NCBI GenBank assembly: GCA_030653505.1
Contig: JAURZK010000044.1
Coordinates: 1 to 57,085 of the forward strand
DNA from: Rubrivivax sp.
GTDB lineage: Bacteria > Pseudomonadota > Gammaproteobacteria > Burkholderiales > Burkholderiaceae_C
Reading direction: 5' to 3'
Length of the DNA: 57,085 nucleotides
Program-made: the position numbers and the translations under genes
The notes under the pieces: generated by a model
Database searches by the model: none
What the model was told of the DNA's origin: nothing
Seen by the model: only the letters and a program-made list of their open reading frames with translations
Shown here: positions 41,027-49,456 of the stretch, piece by piece
How the letters are laid out: each line of letters starts with the position of its first letter
Position numbering within the stretch: the first letter of the stretch is position 1

Positions 41027-42189
41027 TTCTTGTTCTCTGCCGCGTACTGCACGGCCGCGCGGCCGGCGCGCTCGCGCGCGACGATGAGCTTCATCACCTG
41101 CGCCGTGCCGTCGCCGATCTCCAGGCCCATCACGTCGCGCAGGCGCTGCTGGTGCGGCAGATCTTTGGACCAGCCGTAGTGGCCGAAGGTCAGGATGCAC
41201 TGGTGGATGGCATCGAAGCTGGTCTTCGGGCCCATCCACTTGACCATCGCGGCTTCCGCCGTGTGCGGCTGACCTGCGTCGCGCAGCGCCAGGCCGTGGT
41301 AGCAGAGCTGGCGGCAGGCGGCCAGCAGCGTCTCGAACTCGACGATGGGAAACGACACGCCCTGGTACTGGACGATGGGCGCGCCCATCGCCTGGCGCTC
41401 CTTCATGTACTCCCAAGTTTCGTCGATCGAGGCCTGCGCCGCGGCCACGCACTGCAGCGCGATCAGGATGCGGCTGAAGTCGAAGCCCTGCATCACCTCG
41501 GTGAAACCCTTGCCTTCCTGGCCCATCAGGTTCTCGGCCGGGATACGCACATCGTCGAAGAACACCGAGCCGCGGCCGATGATCTTGCTGCCCACGTCGT
41601 TGAAGCGCGTGCGCTGGATGCCCGGCGCATCCATCGGCACGAGGAAGGCCGAGATGCCGCGTGCGCCGGCGTCGGGCTTGCCGGTGCGGGCGAACAGGAC
41701 GATGGCGTCGCACTGGTCGGAGAAGCTGATGGACGTCTTCTCGCCCGACAGGATGTAGTGATTGCCGTCGCGGCGCGCCTTCACCTGCAGGTTGGCCGCA
41801 TCGGAGCCGCCGCGCGGCTCGGTCAAGCCCAGGCCGATGATGGCGTCGCCCGCCACCAGGCGGCTGTTCCAGTAGCGCGCCAGCTCGGGGTTGGCGTTGC
41901 GGTGCACGATGGCACCCATCAGCGACCCGAGCAATTGCAAATAGCTGATGTTGAAGTCGCCGTAGGCCATTTCCTCTGTGATCAGACCCGAGGTGACGCC
42001 GCTCTGGCCCAGCCCGCCGTACTCTTCCGGAAGGTCCACACCGATCAAGCCCAGCGCGCCGATCTCCTTCATCAGCCCGCGGTCGAAACCCTTGTCGGCC
42101 TCACGCGCCTGGTAGTGGGGTTTGAGCTTCTCGCGCGAGAAGCGGCGAGCGACGTCGCGCAGGGCGATCTGGTCTTCGTTGAGCAGCAT
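41023..42189 (-). CDS. Acyl-CoA dehydrogenase (cyclohexanecarboxyl-CoA dehydrogenase-like)
   Basis: A 388-residue dehydrogenase, closely similar to the one at 21727-22899: EEMAYGDFNISYLQL, LGLTEPRGGSDAANL, FNDVGSKIIGRGSVFF and IGDGTAQVMK with Asp at the Glu376 position. The start ATG (MLLNEDQIALRD) has AAGGAG 8 bases upstream; a longer frame adds 10 residues. It is the first gene of the leftward 42.2-34.3 kb operon, divergent from the TetR gene. The shared 206-base region contains an operator-like element and a TATGAT -10. Confidence 0.9.
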   Translation of the reverse strand: MLLNEDQIALRDVARRFSREKLKPHYQAREADKGFDRGLMKEIGALGLIGVDLPEEYGGLGQSGVTSGLITEEMAYGDFNISYLQLLGSLMGAIVHRNANPELARYWNSRLVAGDAIIGLGLTEPRGGSDAANLQVKARRDGNHYILSGEKTSISFSDQCDAIVLFARTGKPDAGARGISAFLVPMDAPGIQRTRFNDVGSKIIGRGSVFFDDVRIPAENLMGQEGKGFTEVMQGFDFSRILIALQCVAAAQASIDETWEYMKERQAMGAPIVQYQGVSFPIVEFETLLAACRQLCYHGLALRDAGQPHTAEAAMVKWMGPKTSFDAIHQCILTFGHYGWSKDLPHQQRLRDVMGLEIGDGTAQVMKLIVARERAGRAAVQYAAENKK

Positions 42190-42293
42190 GTTCCGGACTC
42201 CTTGGCTGTATAGAAGCACTCGGGACGCATCGCCCGCACACCGACGAAGCGCCTCGACAACGTATCGCTTGCCTGCACCGGCAAGTCCGATCT

Positions 42294-42322
42294 ATCATAG
42301 CATCGAACATACGTTAGTTAGG
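42294..42322 (-). promoter_or_regulatory. Operator-like element between TetR gene and leftward operon
   Basis: The minus strand reads ACTAACGTATGTTCG (42318-42304), followed by a good -10, TATGAT (42299-42294), that lies 17 bases after CCTAAC. It is 105 bases upstream of the leftward start at 42189 and 74 bases before the TetR start at 42396. The neighbouring TetR protein is the obvious candidate ligand. The site would control the leftward operon and possibly tetR itself. Confidence 0.62.
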
Positions 42323-42395
42323 AGATCACGGCTTCAGGGCAATAGGCGCCGTCACTGGTACCATTTTTGATCGCTCAACCTAACTGACCACCAAT

Positions 42396-43019
42396 ATGGC
42401 AACCAAGTCCCGCGAAACTCCTGCTCCAGTCGAGGTAGACAGCGCGACGCGTGAACGCATCCTGCTGGAGGCGGCACGTTTGTTCCGCCACCATGGCTTC
42501 GCCGCAACGACTTTGCGGGAGGTGGCCGACGCCTCCGGCATCAAGGCCGGCAGCATCTATTACCACTTCGAATCCAAGGACCAGATTCTCGGCGAGGTGC
42601 TGGACAAGGGCATCCAGGTCGTCACCGATGCCGTGCGGCAGCGTGTCGACGCGCTGCCTGCAGACGCCACCGCAAGGCAGCGCTTGGCAGCGGCGATCGA
42701 AGGCCACCTCTGGGGCTTGCTGCACCACGGCGACTTCACGTCGGCCAACATTCGAATCTACGGGCAGATCCCCCCTGCGGCGAAGAACCGCCACCGCAAG
42801 ATCCGTCGCGACTACGCAGACTATTGGGACGGTCTGCTGGAAGACGCGCTGCAACGCGGCGAGTTGCGGTCCGACACCAGCACGGCGATGGTCCGCCTCT
42901 TCGTCATCGGCGCGCTTAACTGGACGGTCGAGTGGTACAACCCGCAAAAGGGCGCGTTCCAGGACTTCGTCAAGCAGATCACGGCGATCGTCTTCGACGG
43001 CACCTTCGTCCATGACTGA
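42396..43019 (+). CDS. TetR/AcrR-family transcriptional regulator
   Basis: A 207-residue TetR-type regulator. The N-terminal DNA-binding domain spans about residues 16-65, with helix-turn-helix FAATTLREVADASGIKAGS and the family hallmark IYYHFESKDQIL. The C-terminal ligand domain is unremarkable and ends with a tryptophan-rich IGALNWTVEWYNPQKG. It is the only regulator in the window and lies beside an ACTAAC-type operator. It is probably a repressor released by an acyl-CoA. It is followed after 6 bases by a MaoC-like gene, so it is likely co-transcribed with the rightward operon. Confidence 0.9.
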   Translation: MATKSRETPAPVEVDSATRERILLEAARLFRHHGFAATTLREVADASGIKAGSIYYHFESKDQILGEVLDKGIQVVTDAVRQRVDALPADATARQRLAAAIEGHLWGLLHHGDFTSANIRIYGQIPPAAKNRHRKIRRDYADYWDGLLEDALQRGELRSDTSTAMVRLFVIGALNWTVEWYNPQKGAFQDFVKQITAIVFDGTFVHD

Positions 43020-43025
43020 CGCAGC

Positions 43026-43532
43026 ATGAGCGTCCAACCTGGATGGGAAGGCCGCTTCTTCGAAGACTTCATTGTCGGCGACGAATACCGCCACCCGCTT
43101 GGCCGCACGCTCACGCAGCAGGACAACATCTGGTTCACGCTGCTGACCCAGAACGTGGCTGCGGTGCATTTCGATGCGCACTACGCCGCGAAGACCGAGT
43201 TTGCCCGGCCCCTGGTCAATTCCTGCCTGACGCTGGCGCTGGTCACCGGGCAGTCGGTCATCGATGTGTCCTACAACGTGTTCGCCAACCTCGGGTGGGA
43301 CGAGGTGCGCCTGCCAAATCCGGTGTTCGAGGGCGACACCATCTACTCGCGCTCCACCGTGCTCGACAAGCGTGAATCGAAGTCGCGCCCCAACCTGGGC
43401 GTAGTCACCGTCGCGACCGAGGGCTTCAACCAGGAAGCGGTGGTGGTGTGCACCTTCAAGCGCACGCTGATGGTCTACAAGCGCGGGATGGCGCCGAACC
43501 GCGCGCCCCCGGTTCCGGGGTCCAAGCCCTGA
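43026..43532 (+). CDS. MaoC-family dehydratase-like protein
   Basis: A 168-residue single-hotdog MaoC protein with GRTLTQQDNIWFTLLTQNVAAVHFDAHYAAKTEFARPLVNS (seen as several family blocks). The His of the hydratase dyad is kept in VHFD; the Asp position is Asn. This layout is shared with mesaconyl-CoA hydratase-like members, in which the motif is TxxD-N and LHLD. The paralogue at 51931 has the same layout. It would hydrate or dehydrate a CoA thioester. It is the second gene of the TetR operon. Confidence 0.84.
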   Translation: MSVQPGWEGRFFEDFIVGDEYRHPLGRTLTQQDNIWFTLLTQNVAAVHFDAHYAAKTEFARPLVNSCLTLALVTGQSVIDVSYNVFANLGWDEVRLPNPVFEGDTIYSRSTVLDKRESKSRPNLGVVTVATEGFNQEAVVVCTFKRTLMVYKRGMAPNRAPPVPGSKP

Positions 43533-43569
43533 CCTCGACTCTAGCGCGCCCAGAGCGCCCCCAGCGAAA

Positions 43570-45243
43570 GTGAACATCCAAGAATCGATCGAACGCTTCG
43601 GTCCGCGCGAAGCGATGGAGTACGACGTGGTCGTGGTCGGCGCCGGCCCGGCGGGCCTGGCCACCGCGATCCGGCTCAAGCAGCTGAACGCCGACCTGTC
43701 GGTGGTGGTGATCGAGAAAGGCTCGGAGCCGGGCGCCCACATCCTGTCGGGCGCGGTGATGGACCCGCGCGCCATCACCGAGCTGCTGCCCGACTGGAAG
43801 GCGCAGGGCGCGCCGCTCGACCAGCCCGTGACCGGTGACGATGTGCTGTTCCTGTCCGAAACCGGCACCGTGCGTACGCCCGACTGGCTGGTGCCGCGCA
43901 ACTTGCACAACGACGGCTGCTACGTCGTTTCGCTGGGCAACGTGGTGCGCTGGCTGGCGCAGCAGGCAGAAGCCCTGGGCGTGGAGATCTTCCCCGGCTT
44001 TGCCGCCGCCGAAGTGCTGTACGACGACCAGGGCGCGGTGCGCGGCGTGGCCACCGGCAACATGGGCGTGGGCAAGGACGGCGAGCCCGGTGACGCCTTC
44101 CAGCTCGGCATGGAACTGTGCGCCAAGTACACCGTCTTCGCCGAGGGCGCGCGTGGCCACCTGGGCAAGCAGCTCATCGCCCGCTACCAGCTCGACGCGG
44201 GCAAGGACCCGCAGAGCTTCGCCATCGGCATCAAGGAACTGTGGGAGGTCGACCCGGCGCGCGCCAAGCCCGGCCTGGTGGTGCACACCGCGGGCTGGCC
44301 GATGCGCGACCAGACCTTCGGCGGCGGCTTCCTGTACCACCTGGCCGACAACAAGGTGACGCTGGGCTTCGTGATCGGGCTCGATTACAGCAACCCCTTC
44401 ATGAGCCCGTTCGACGAGATGCAGCGCTGGAAGACGCACCCCGCCATCCGCGCCCACATCGAAGGCGGCAAGCGCATCGGCTATGGTGCGCGCGCCATCA
44501 ACAACGGCACGCCGCAGGCGCTGCCGAAGACGGTGTTCCCGGGCGGTGCCCTGGTCGGCTGCGACGCCGGCTATCTGAACGCCGCGCGCATCAAGGGCAG
44601 CCACGCCGCCATCAAGAGCGGCATGCTGTGCGCCGAGGCACTGGCACCGGCGCTGGCCGCCGGGCGCCAGCGCGACGAATTGCTGGCCTACCCGCAGGCC
44701 TTCGAGCAGAGCTGGCTGAACGAGGAGCTGCAGCAGACGCGCAACTTCAAGCTCTGGTTCAAGAAGGGCAAGTGGGTCGGCAACCTGATGACGGGCATCG
44801 AGCAGTGGCTGCTGCCCAAGCTGGGCATCGCCAGCCCGCCGTGGACGCTGCACGGCAACAAGCACGACCACGAGTGCCTGCTGCCGGCCGACAGGGCCCA
44901 ACTCATTGCCTACCCGAAGCCGGACGGCAAGCTCAGCTTCGACCGCCTGTCGTCGGTGTTCGTCAGCAACACCAACCACGAAGAGAACCAGCCGGCGCAC
45001 CTGACGCTGAAGAACCCCTCGGTGCCGGTGGCGCTGAACCTGGCCAGGTACGCCGGCCCCGAGAGCCGCTATTGCCCGGCCGGGGTCTACGAGTTCGTGC
45101 GCGACGACGACCAGAACGAACGCCTGCAGATCAATGCCCAGAACTGCGTGCACTGCAAGACCTGCGACATCAAGGATCCGTCGCAGAACATCGTCTGGGT
45201 CACGCCCGAGGGTGGCGGCGGGCCCAACTACGCTGGAATGTGA
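43570..45243 (+). CDS. Electron-transfer flavoprotein:ubiquinone oxidoreductase (ETF-QO)
   Basis: A 557-residue ETF-QO. The FAD site VVGAGPAGLA is at residues 22-31 and EKGSEPGAHILSGAV near residue 50. A ubiquinone/FAD middle region is followed by a C-terminal 4Fe-4S module with YCPAGVYEF and CVHCKTCDIKDP (Cys526, Cys529, Cys532). It is a membrane-associated enzyme that passes electrons from reduced ETF to ubiquinone. The start is GTG. A dedicated ETF-QO inside the regulator operon fits the nine acyl-CoA dehydrogenase genes nearby. No ETF alpha/beta genes are in the window. Confidence 0.95.
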   Translation: MNIQESIERFGPREAMEYDVVVVGAGPAGLATAIRLKQLNADLSVVVIEKGSEPGAHILSGAVMDPRAITELLPDWKAQGAPLDQPVTGDDVLFLSETGTVRTPDWLVPRNLHNDGCYVVSLGNVVRWLAQQAEALGVEIFPGFAAAEVLYDDQGAVRGVATGNMGVGKDGEPGDAFQLGMELCAKYTVFAEGARGHLGKQLIARYQLDAGKDPQSFAIGIKELWEVDPARAKPGLVVHTAGWPMRDQTFGGGFLYHLADNKVTLGFVIGLDYSNPFMSPFDEMQRWKTHPAIRAHIEGGKRIGYGARAINNGTPQALPKTVFPGGALVGCDAGYLNAARIKGSHAAIKSGMLCAEALAPALAAGRQRDELLAYPQAFEQSWLNEELQQTRNFKLWFKKGKWVGNLMTGIEQWLLPKLGIASPPWTLHGNKHDHECLLPADRAQLIAYPKPDGKLSFDRLSSVFVSNTNHEENQPAHLTLKNPSVPVALNLARYAGPESRYCPAGVYEFVRDDDQNERLQINAQNCVHCKTCDIKDPSQNIVWVTPEGGGGPNYAGM

Positions 45244-45248
45244 ACCCC

Positions 45249-46115
45249 ATGAGTGAACCTCAATTCGGCTGGAACGATGCCGCGCTGGCGGAGGCGCCAC
45301 GCGTCTTCGAGGCCGGCTTGTTCAACGGCCAGGTCGTGATGGTCTCCGGCGCCGGCAGCGGCATCGGCAAGGCCATCGCCTTCTTGTACGCGCGGCTGGG
45401 CGCCAAGCTCGTCATCTGCGGCCGCGACCGCGCCAAGCTCGACGCCTGCGAACCCTGGCTGCGCAAGCTGGGCAGCCCCGACGTGCTGGTGCAGCAGGCC
45501 AACATTCGCCAGCCCGAAGACGTCGAGAAGCTGCTGGACGCCACCTACGCGCACTTCGGGCGCCTGGACGTGCAGGTCAACAACGCCGGTGGCCAGTTCC
45601 CGAAGGCCGCGCTCGACATCAGCCCCAACGGCTGGAAGGCGGTGGTCGACAACAACCTGAACGGCACCTGGTACATGATGCACGCCGCCGCGAAGCGCTG
45701 GCGCGACACCGGCACGCCGGGCAACATCGTCAATATCGTGCTGACCTTCCAGCGCGGCTTCCCTGGCGTGGCCCACTCCTGCGCCGCACGGGCCGCCGTG
45801 ACCTACCTGTCGAAGACGGTCGCGGTCGAATGGGCGGCGCACAACATCCGCGTCAACTGCCTGGCGCCGGGCGTGATCGAGAGCACCGGCTTCAAGCAGT
45901 ACTCGGCCGAGGCGCGCGAGCAGTTCCCGCGCGGCAACCCGATGCTGCGCCAGGGCGACGTGCAGGACATCGCCCACGCGGTGATCTACCTCACCGGGCC
46001 CAGCGGCAAGTTCATCACCGGCGAGCTGCTCAACGTCGACGGCGGTGGTGTGCTGTGGGGCGAGTTGTGGACGATCCCCAAGCCCGCCTACTTCACGCAG
46101 GAGCAGACGGCATGA
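45249..46115 (+). CDS. SDR of the trans-2-enoyl-CoA reductase (PECR/DECR) type
   Basis: A 288-residue SDR with SGAGSGIG (33-40), NNAGGQFPKAA (111-121) and HSCAARAA (176-183) in place of YxxxK, the PECR/DECR-type active site. The first 25 residues precede the Rossmann fold, and the C-terminus extends past VDGGGVLWGELW. It would reduce an enoyl- or dienoyl-CoA with NADPH. It overlaps the next gene by 4 bases and is its tandem paralogue. Confidence 0.85.
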   Translation: MSEPQFGWNDAALAEAPRVFEAGLFNGQVVMVSGAGSGIGKAIAFLYARLGAKLVICGRDRAKLDACEPWLRKLGSPDVLVQQANIRQPEDVEKLLDATYAHFGRLDVQVNNAGGQFPKAALDISPNGWKAVVDNNLNGTWYMMHAAAKRWRDTGTPGNIVNIVLTFQRGFPGVAHSCAARAAVTYLSKTVAVEWAAHNIRVNCLAPGVIESTGFKQYSAEAREQFPRGNPMLRQGDVQDIAHAVIYLTGPSGKFITGELLNVDGGGVLWGELWTIPKPAYFTQEQTA

Positions 46116-46996
46116 CCGCGCCCGTCCAACAGCCGAAGTTCGGCCCCGGCGACGAGGCCCTGTCGCAGCTGCCCACGGTCTACCGCGACAACCTGTTCGC
46201 CGGCAAGGTCGTGCTGGTGTCCGGCGCCGGCAGCGGCATCGGCAAGGCGATCGCCTTCCTGTTCGCACGCCTGGGCGCCACGCTGGCGATCTGCGGCCGC
46301 AAGCTCGACGCGCTGGAGGACTGCGCCGAGAAGCTGCGCGCCCTGTCGGGCCGCGAGGTCTTCGTGCACCCGATGACGATCCGCGATCCGGCGCAGGTCG
46401 AAGGCCTGCTCGACGCGGTGTGGGAGCGCTTCGGCGGCATCGACGTGCTCGTGAACAACGCCGGCGGGCAGTTCGCCGCGCACGCGATGGACTTCACCGA
46501 CAAGGGCTGGAACGCCGTCATCGACACCAACCTGAACGGCACCTGGTACATGATGCAGGGCACGGCCAAGCGCTGGGTCAAGCAGGGCAAGCGCGACGGC
46601 AGCATCGTCACCATCGCCGCTGCCGTGGACCGCGGCCTGCCAGGCATGGCGCACACCGCAGCCTCGCGTGCCGGCGTGATCGCGCTGTCGCAGACGCTGG
46701 CCGTCGAATGGGCCGAGCACGGCATCCGCATCAACTGCATCGGTGCCGGCGCGATCGAGAGCAACGGCTTCAACAACTACAAGGAAGAGAACGTCGGCGG
46801 CCTGTTCCGCACCAACCCCATGCTCAGGGCCGGCGACGTGCAGGACATCGCCGAGGCGGTGGTCTACCTCACGGCATCCTCGGGCAAGTACATCACCGGC
46901 GAGACCGTCAACATCGACGGCGGCATGGTGCTGTGGGGCGACTTCTGGCCCGCCGGGATGCCCGATTACTTCAAAGCACCCGCAACCAACACATGA
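46112..46996 (+). CDS. SDR of the trans-2-enoyl-CoA reductase (PECR/DECR) type
   Basis: A 294-residue SDR with SGAGSGIG (37-44), NNAGGQFAAHA (116-126) and HTAASRAG (181-188) at the active-site helix. It shares with the preceding gene the NNLNGTWYMM-type block, the C-terminal MVLWGDFW extension and an AIESNGF loop, so the pair arose by tandem duplication. The two may act as a heteromer or on two successive intermediates. It overlaps the CoA-transferase gene by 4 bases. Confidence 0.85.
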   Translation: MTAPVQQPKFGPGDEALSQLPTVYRDNLFAGKVVLVSGAGSGIGKAIAFLFARLGATLAICGRKLDALEDCAEKLRALSGREVFVHPMTIRDPAQVEGLLDAVWERFGGIDVLVNNAGGQFAAHAMDFTDKGWNAVIDTNLNGTWYMMQGTAKRWVKQGKRDGSIVTIAAAVDRGLPGMAHTAASRAGVIALSQTLAVEWAEHGIRINCIGAGAIESNGFNNYKEENVGGLFRTNPMLRAGDVQDIAEAVVYLTASSGKYITGETVNIDGGMVLWGDFWPAGMPDYFKAPATNT

Positions 46997-48240
46997 GCTC
47001 CACCAGCGACAACACCGTCAGCGGCGCCGGCCCGCTGGCCGGCGTCAGGATCATCGACCTCACCACCGTGGTGATGGGTCCGTTCGCCTCGCAGATCCTG
47101 GCCGACCTGGGCGCCGACGTCATCAAGGTGGAATCGCCCGATGGTGACACCGTGCGCAACATCGGTCCCAGCCGCAGCAAGGGCATGGGCCCGATGTACC
47201 TGGCGCTGAACCGCAACAAGCGCAGCATCGCGCTCGACCTGCGCAATCCCGACGGCCTGGCGGCCCTGAAGCGCCTGATTGCCGATGCCGACGTGCTGCT
47301 GTTCAACATCCGCCCCGACTCGATGGGCCGGCTGGGCCTGAGCTACGACGAGGTCGCCGCCGTCAACCCGCGCATCATCTACTGCGGTGCCTACGGTTTC
47401 GGCGAAGGCGGGCGCTATGCCGGCAAGCCGGCGCTCGACGACCTGATCCAGGGCGCGGTGGCCCTGCCCTCGCTGGTCGGCCGCGTCACGGGCGAGCCCC
47501 GTTACCTGCCGACCAACATCTGCGACCGCACCACCGGCCTGACCGCCGTCTACGCCGTCACCGCCGCGCTCTACGCGCGCGAGCGCAGCGGCCGCGGCCA
47601 ATCCATCGAAGTGCCGATGTTCGAGACCATGACGCAGTTCGTGCTGTCCGACCACATGTATGGCCAGACCTTCGACCCGCCGCTGGCCGATGCCGGCTAC
47701 GTGCGCCTGCTCGCCAAGGACCGCCGCCCCTGCAAGACCAAGGATGGCTACATCTGCGTGCTGATCTACATCGACAAGCACTGGAAGAACTTCTGCGAGA
47801 TGCTGGGACGCGAGGAGATGCTGCGCGACCCGCGCTTCCTGCGCATGGCCGACCGCACACGCAACGTCGACGCGCTGTACGCCTTCGTCACCGAGCAGAT
47901 GGCCCAGCGCACCACCGCCGAGTGGATGGACGCGCTGGCCAAGGCCGACATCCCCGTGACGCCGATGCACACGCCGGCCACGCTGATGGACGACCCGCAC
48001 CTGGCCGACGTCGGCTTCTTCGAGTGGATCGAGCACCCGAGCGAAGGACGCATCCGCACGATGAACATTCCGGGCACCTGGTCGGGCACGCCACCGGCCA
48101 TCCGTCGCCACGCGCCGCTGCTGGGCGAGAACACGCGTGAACTGCTGGCCGAGGCCGGCTACGCGCCGGCCGACATCGACCGCATGCTGGCCAACGGTGC
48201 AGCCACCGCCCAGGCCGTGCCGGCCAAAGCCACGCCCTGA
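46993..48240 (+). CDS. Family III (CaiB/BaiF) CoA-transferase
   Basis: A 415-residue CoA-transferase with VRIIDLTTVVMGPFASQILADLGADVIKVE in two blocks, LNRNKRSIALDLRNP, catalytic Asp149 in ALDDLIQG and the C-terminal HPSEGRIRTMNIPGTWSGTPP. It is closest to the enzymes at 12069 and 50679 within this window. It is the last gene of the TetR operon, coupled to the SDR genes. It converges on the racemase gene with only 3 bases between stop codons. Confidence 0.9.
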   Translation: MSSTSDNTVSGAGPLAGVRIIDLTTVVMGPFASQILADLGADVIKVESPDGDTVRNIGPSRSKGMGPMYLALNRNKRSIALDLRNPDGLAALKRLIADADVLLFNIRPDSMGRLGLSYDEVAAVNPRIIYCGAYGFGEGGRYAGKPALDDLIQGAVALPSLVGRVTGEPRYLPTNICDRTTGLTAVYAVTAALYARERSGRGQSIEVPMFETMTQFVLSDHMYGQTFDPPLADAGYVRLLAKDRRPCKTKDGYICVLIYIDKHWKNFCEMLGREEMLRDPRFLRMADRTRNVDALYAFVTEQMAQRTTAEWMDALAKADIPVTPMHTPATLMDDPHLADVGFFEWIEHPSEGRIRTMNIPGTWSGTPPAIRRHAPLLGENTRELLAEAGYAPADIDRMLANGAATAQAVPAKATP

Positions 48241-48243
48241 CGA

Positions 48244-49416
48244 TCAACCCGCGCGTGCACCGCCCGCGCGAACCAGGCCGCGCTGCACCAGAGTGCCCAG
48301 TTCCGACGCCGGTATCCCCCAACGCTGCACCTGCTCAAGCGCGCCATCGTCGGCGGTGTGCGGCGCGCGCGGCAGCGCCGCCGGGGTGGCGCTGAAACGC
48401 GGCGCTGGCGCCGGCTGCACCACACCTCCGATGTCGACGAAGGTCGCGCGGGCCTGATTGTGCGCATGCGTCGGCGCCTCCAGCGGCGCCAGCACCGGCG
48501 CGAAGCAGGCGTCGCTGCCTTCGAGCAGCTCGCACCACTGCGCCCGCGTGCGCATCTCGAAGATCGCGGCCAGGCGGGCCTTGCTGTCCGCCCAGCGCGC
48601 GCGGTCGTCGAAGTCGAAGGCATCGGGCGCGAGGCCGAGGCGCTCCAACAGCACTGCGCGGAACTTCAGTTCGATCGGCGCCACCGAAACGTATTCGCCG
48701 TCGGCGCAGCGGAACACCTCGTAGTGCGGCGCGCCCGAATCCAGCAGGTTGGTGCCGCGCGGGCCGGTGTGCATGCCGCTGCCGAGCATGCCGTACAGCG
48801 AGGTCATCAGCATCGCCGCGCCGTCGACCATGGCCGCATCGACGATCTGCCCGGCACCGCCGCGCTGCGTGTTCCACAGCGCCGCGAGCATGCCAAACGC
48901 GAGCAGCAGGCCACCGCCGCCGAAGTCGCCGACCAGGTTCAGCGGCGGTGTCGGCGGCGCACCGGCGCGGCCGATCGCATGCAGCGCCCCCGACAAGGCG
49001 ATGTAGTTCAGGTCGTGCCCCGCGGTCAGCGCCAGCGGCCCGGTCTGGCCGAAGCCGGTGACACGCCCGTAGACCAGCTTGGGTTGCTGCGCCAGACAAG
49101 GCTCGGGGCCGAGGCCCAGCCGCTCCATCGTCTGCGGCCGAAAGCCCTCGATCAGCGCATCGCTGCAGGCGACGAGCCGGCGCGCGAACGCCACCCCTTC
49201 GGCGGCCTTCAGATCGACCGCGATCGAGCGCTTGCCGCGGTTCAGCAGGTCGAACTTCGGCGCCCGCTCGATGCCCAGGCCGCTGGGCGCAAGCCGGTCC
49301 ACACGCAGCACCTCGGCGCCCAGATCGGCCAGCAACATGCCGCACATCGGGCCGGGGCCGATGCCAGCGAACTCCACTACTTTCAAGCCGCTCAAGGGTC
49401 CGCTCGGCATCGCCAT
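48244..49416 (-). CDS. Alpha-methylacyl-CoA racemase
   Basis: A 390-residue member of the family III CoA-transferase fold, with the racemase signatures rather than the transferase Asp: GHDLNYIALSG with His134 and VGDFGGGG with Asp164. The 30-residue spacing equals that of His126 and Asp156 in the mycobacterial enzyme. It epimerises 2-methylacyl-CoAs so that stereospecific acyl-CoA oxidation can proceed, which implies a methyl-branched substrate. It is leftward, 40 bases after a TctC gene, and probably co-transcribed with it. Confidence 0.92.
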   Translation of the reverse strand: MAMPSGPLSGLKVVEFAGIGPGPMCGMLLADLGAEVLRVDRLAPSGLGIERAPKFDLLNRGKRSIAVDLKAAEGVAFARRLVACSDALIEGFRPQTMERLGLGPEPCLAQQPKLVYGRVTGFGQTGPLALTAGHDLNYIALSGALHAIGRAGAPPTPPLNLVGDFGGGGLLLAFGMLAALWNTQRGGAGQIVDAAMVDGAAMLMTSLYGMLGSGMHTGPRGTNLLDSGAPHYEVFRCADGEYVSVAPIELKFRAVLLERLGLAPDAFDFDDRARWADSKARLAAIFEMRTRAQWCELLEGSDACFAPVLAPLEAPTHAHNQARATFVDIGGVVQPAPAPRFSATPAALPRAPHTADDGALEQVQRWGIPASELGTLVQRGLVRAGGARAG

Positions 49417-49456
49417 CTCTCCGTTGAATTCAAGACTCGGCCGCTTGACGCAGCCC

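Noticed and set aside
42340..42395. CAACCTAACTGACC just before the TetR start, as a second operator
   Set aside because: Only a CTAACT half-site is present and the right half does not match. It could be chance.
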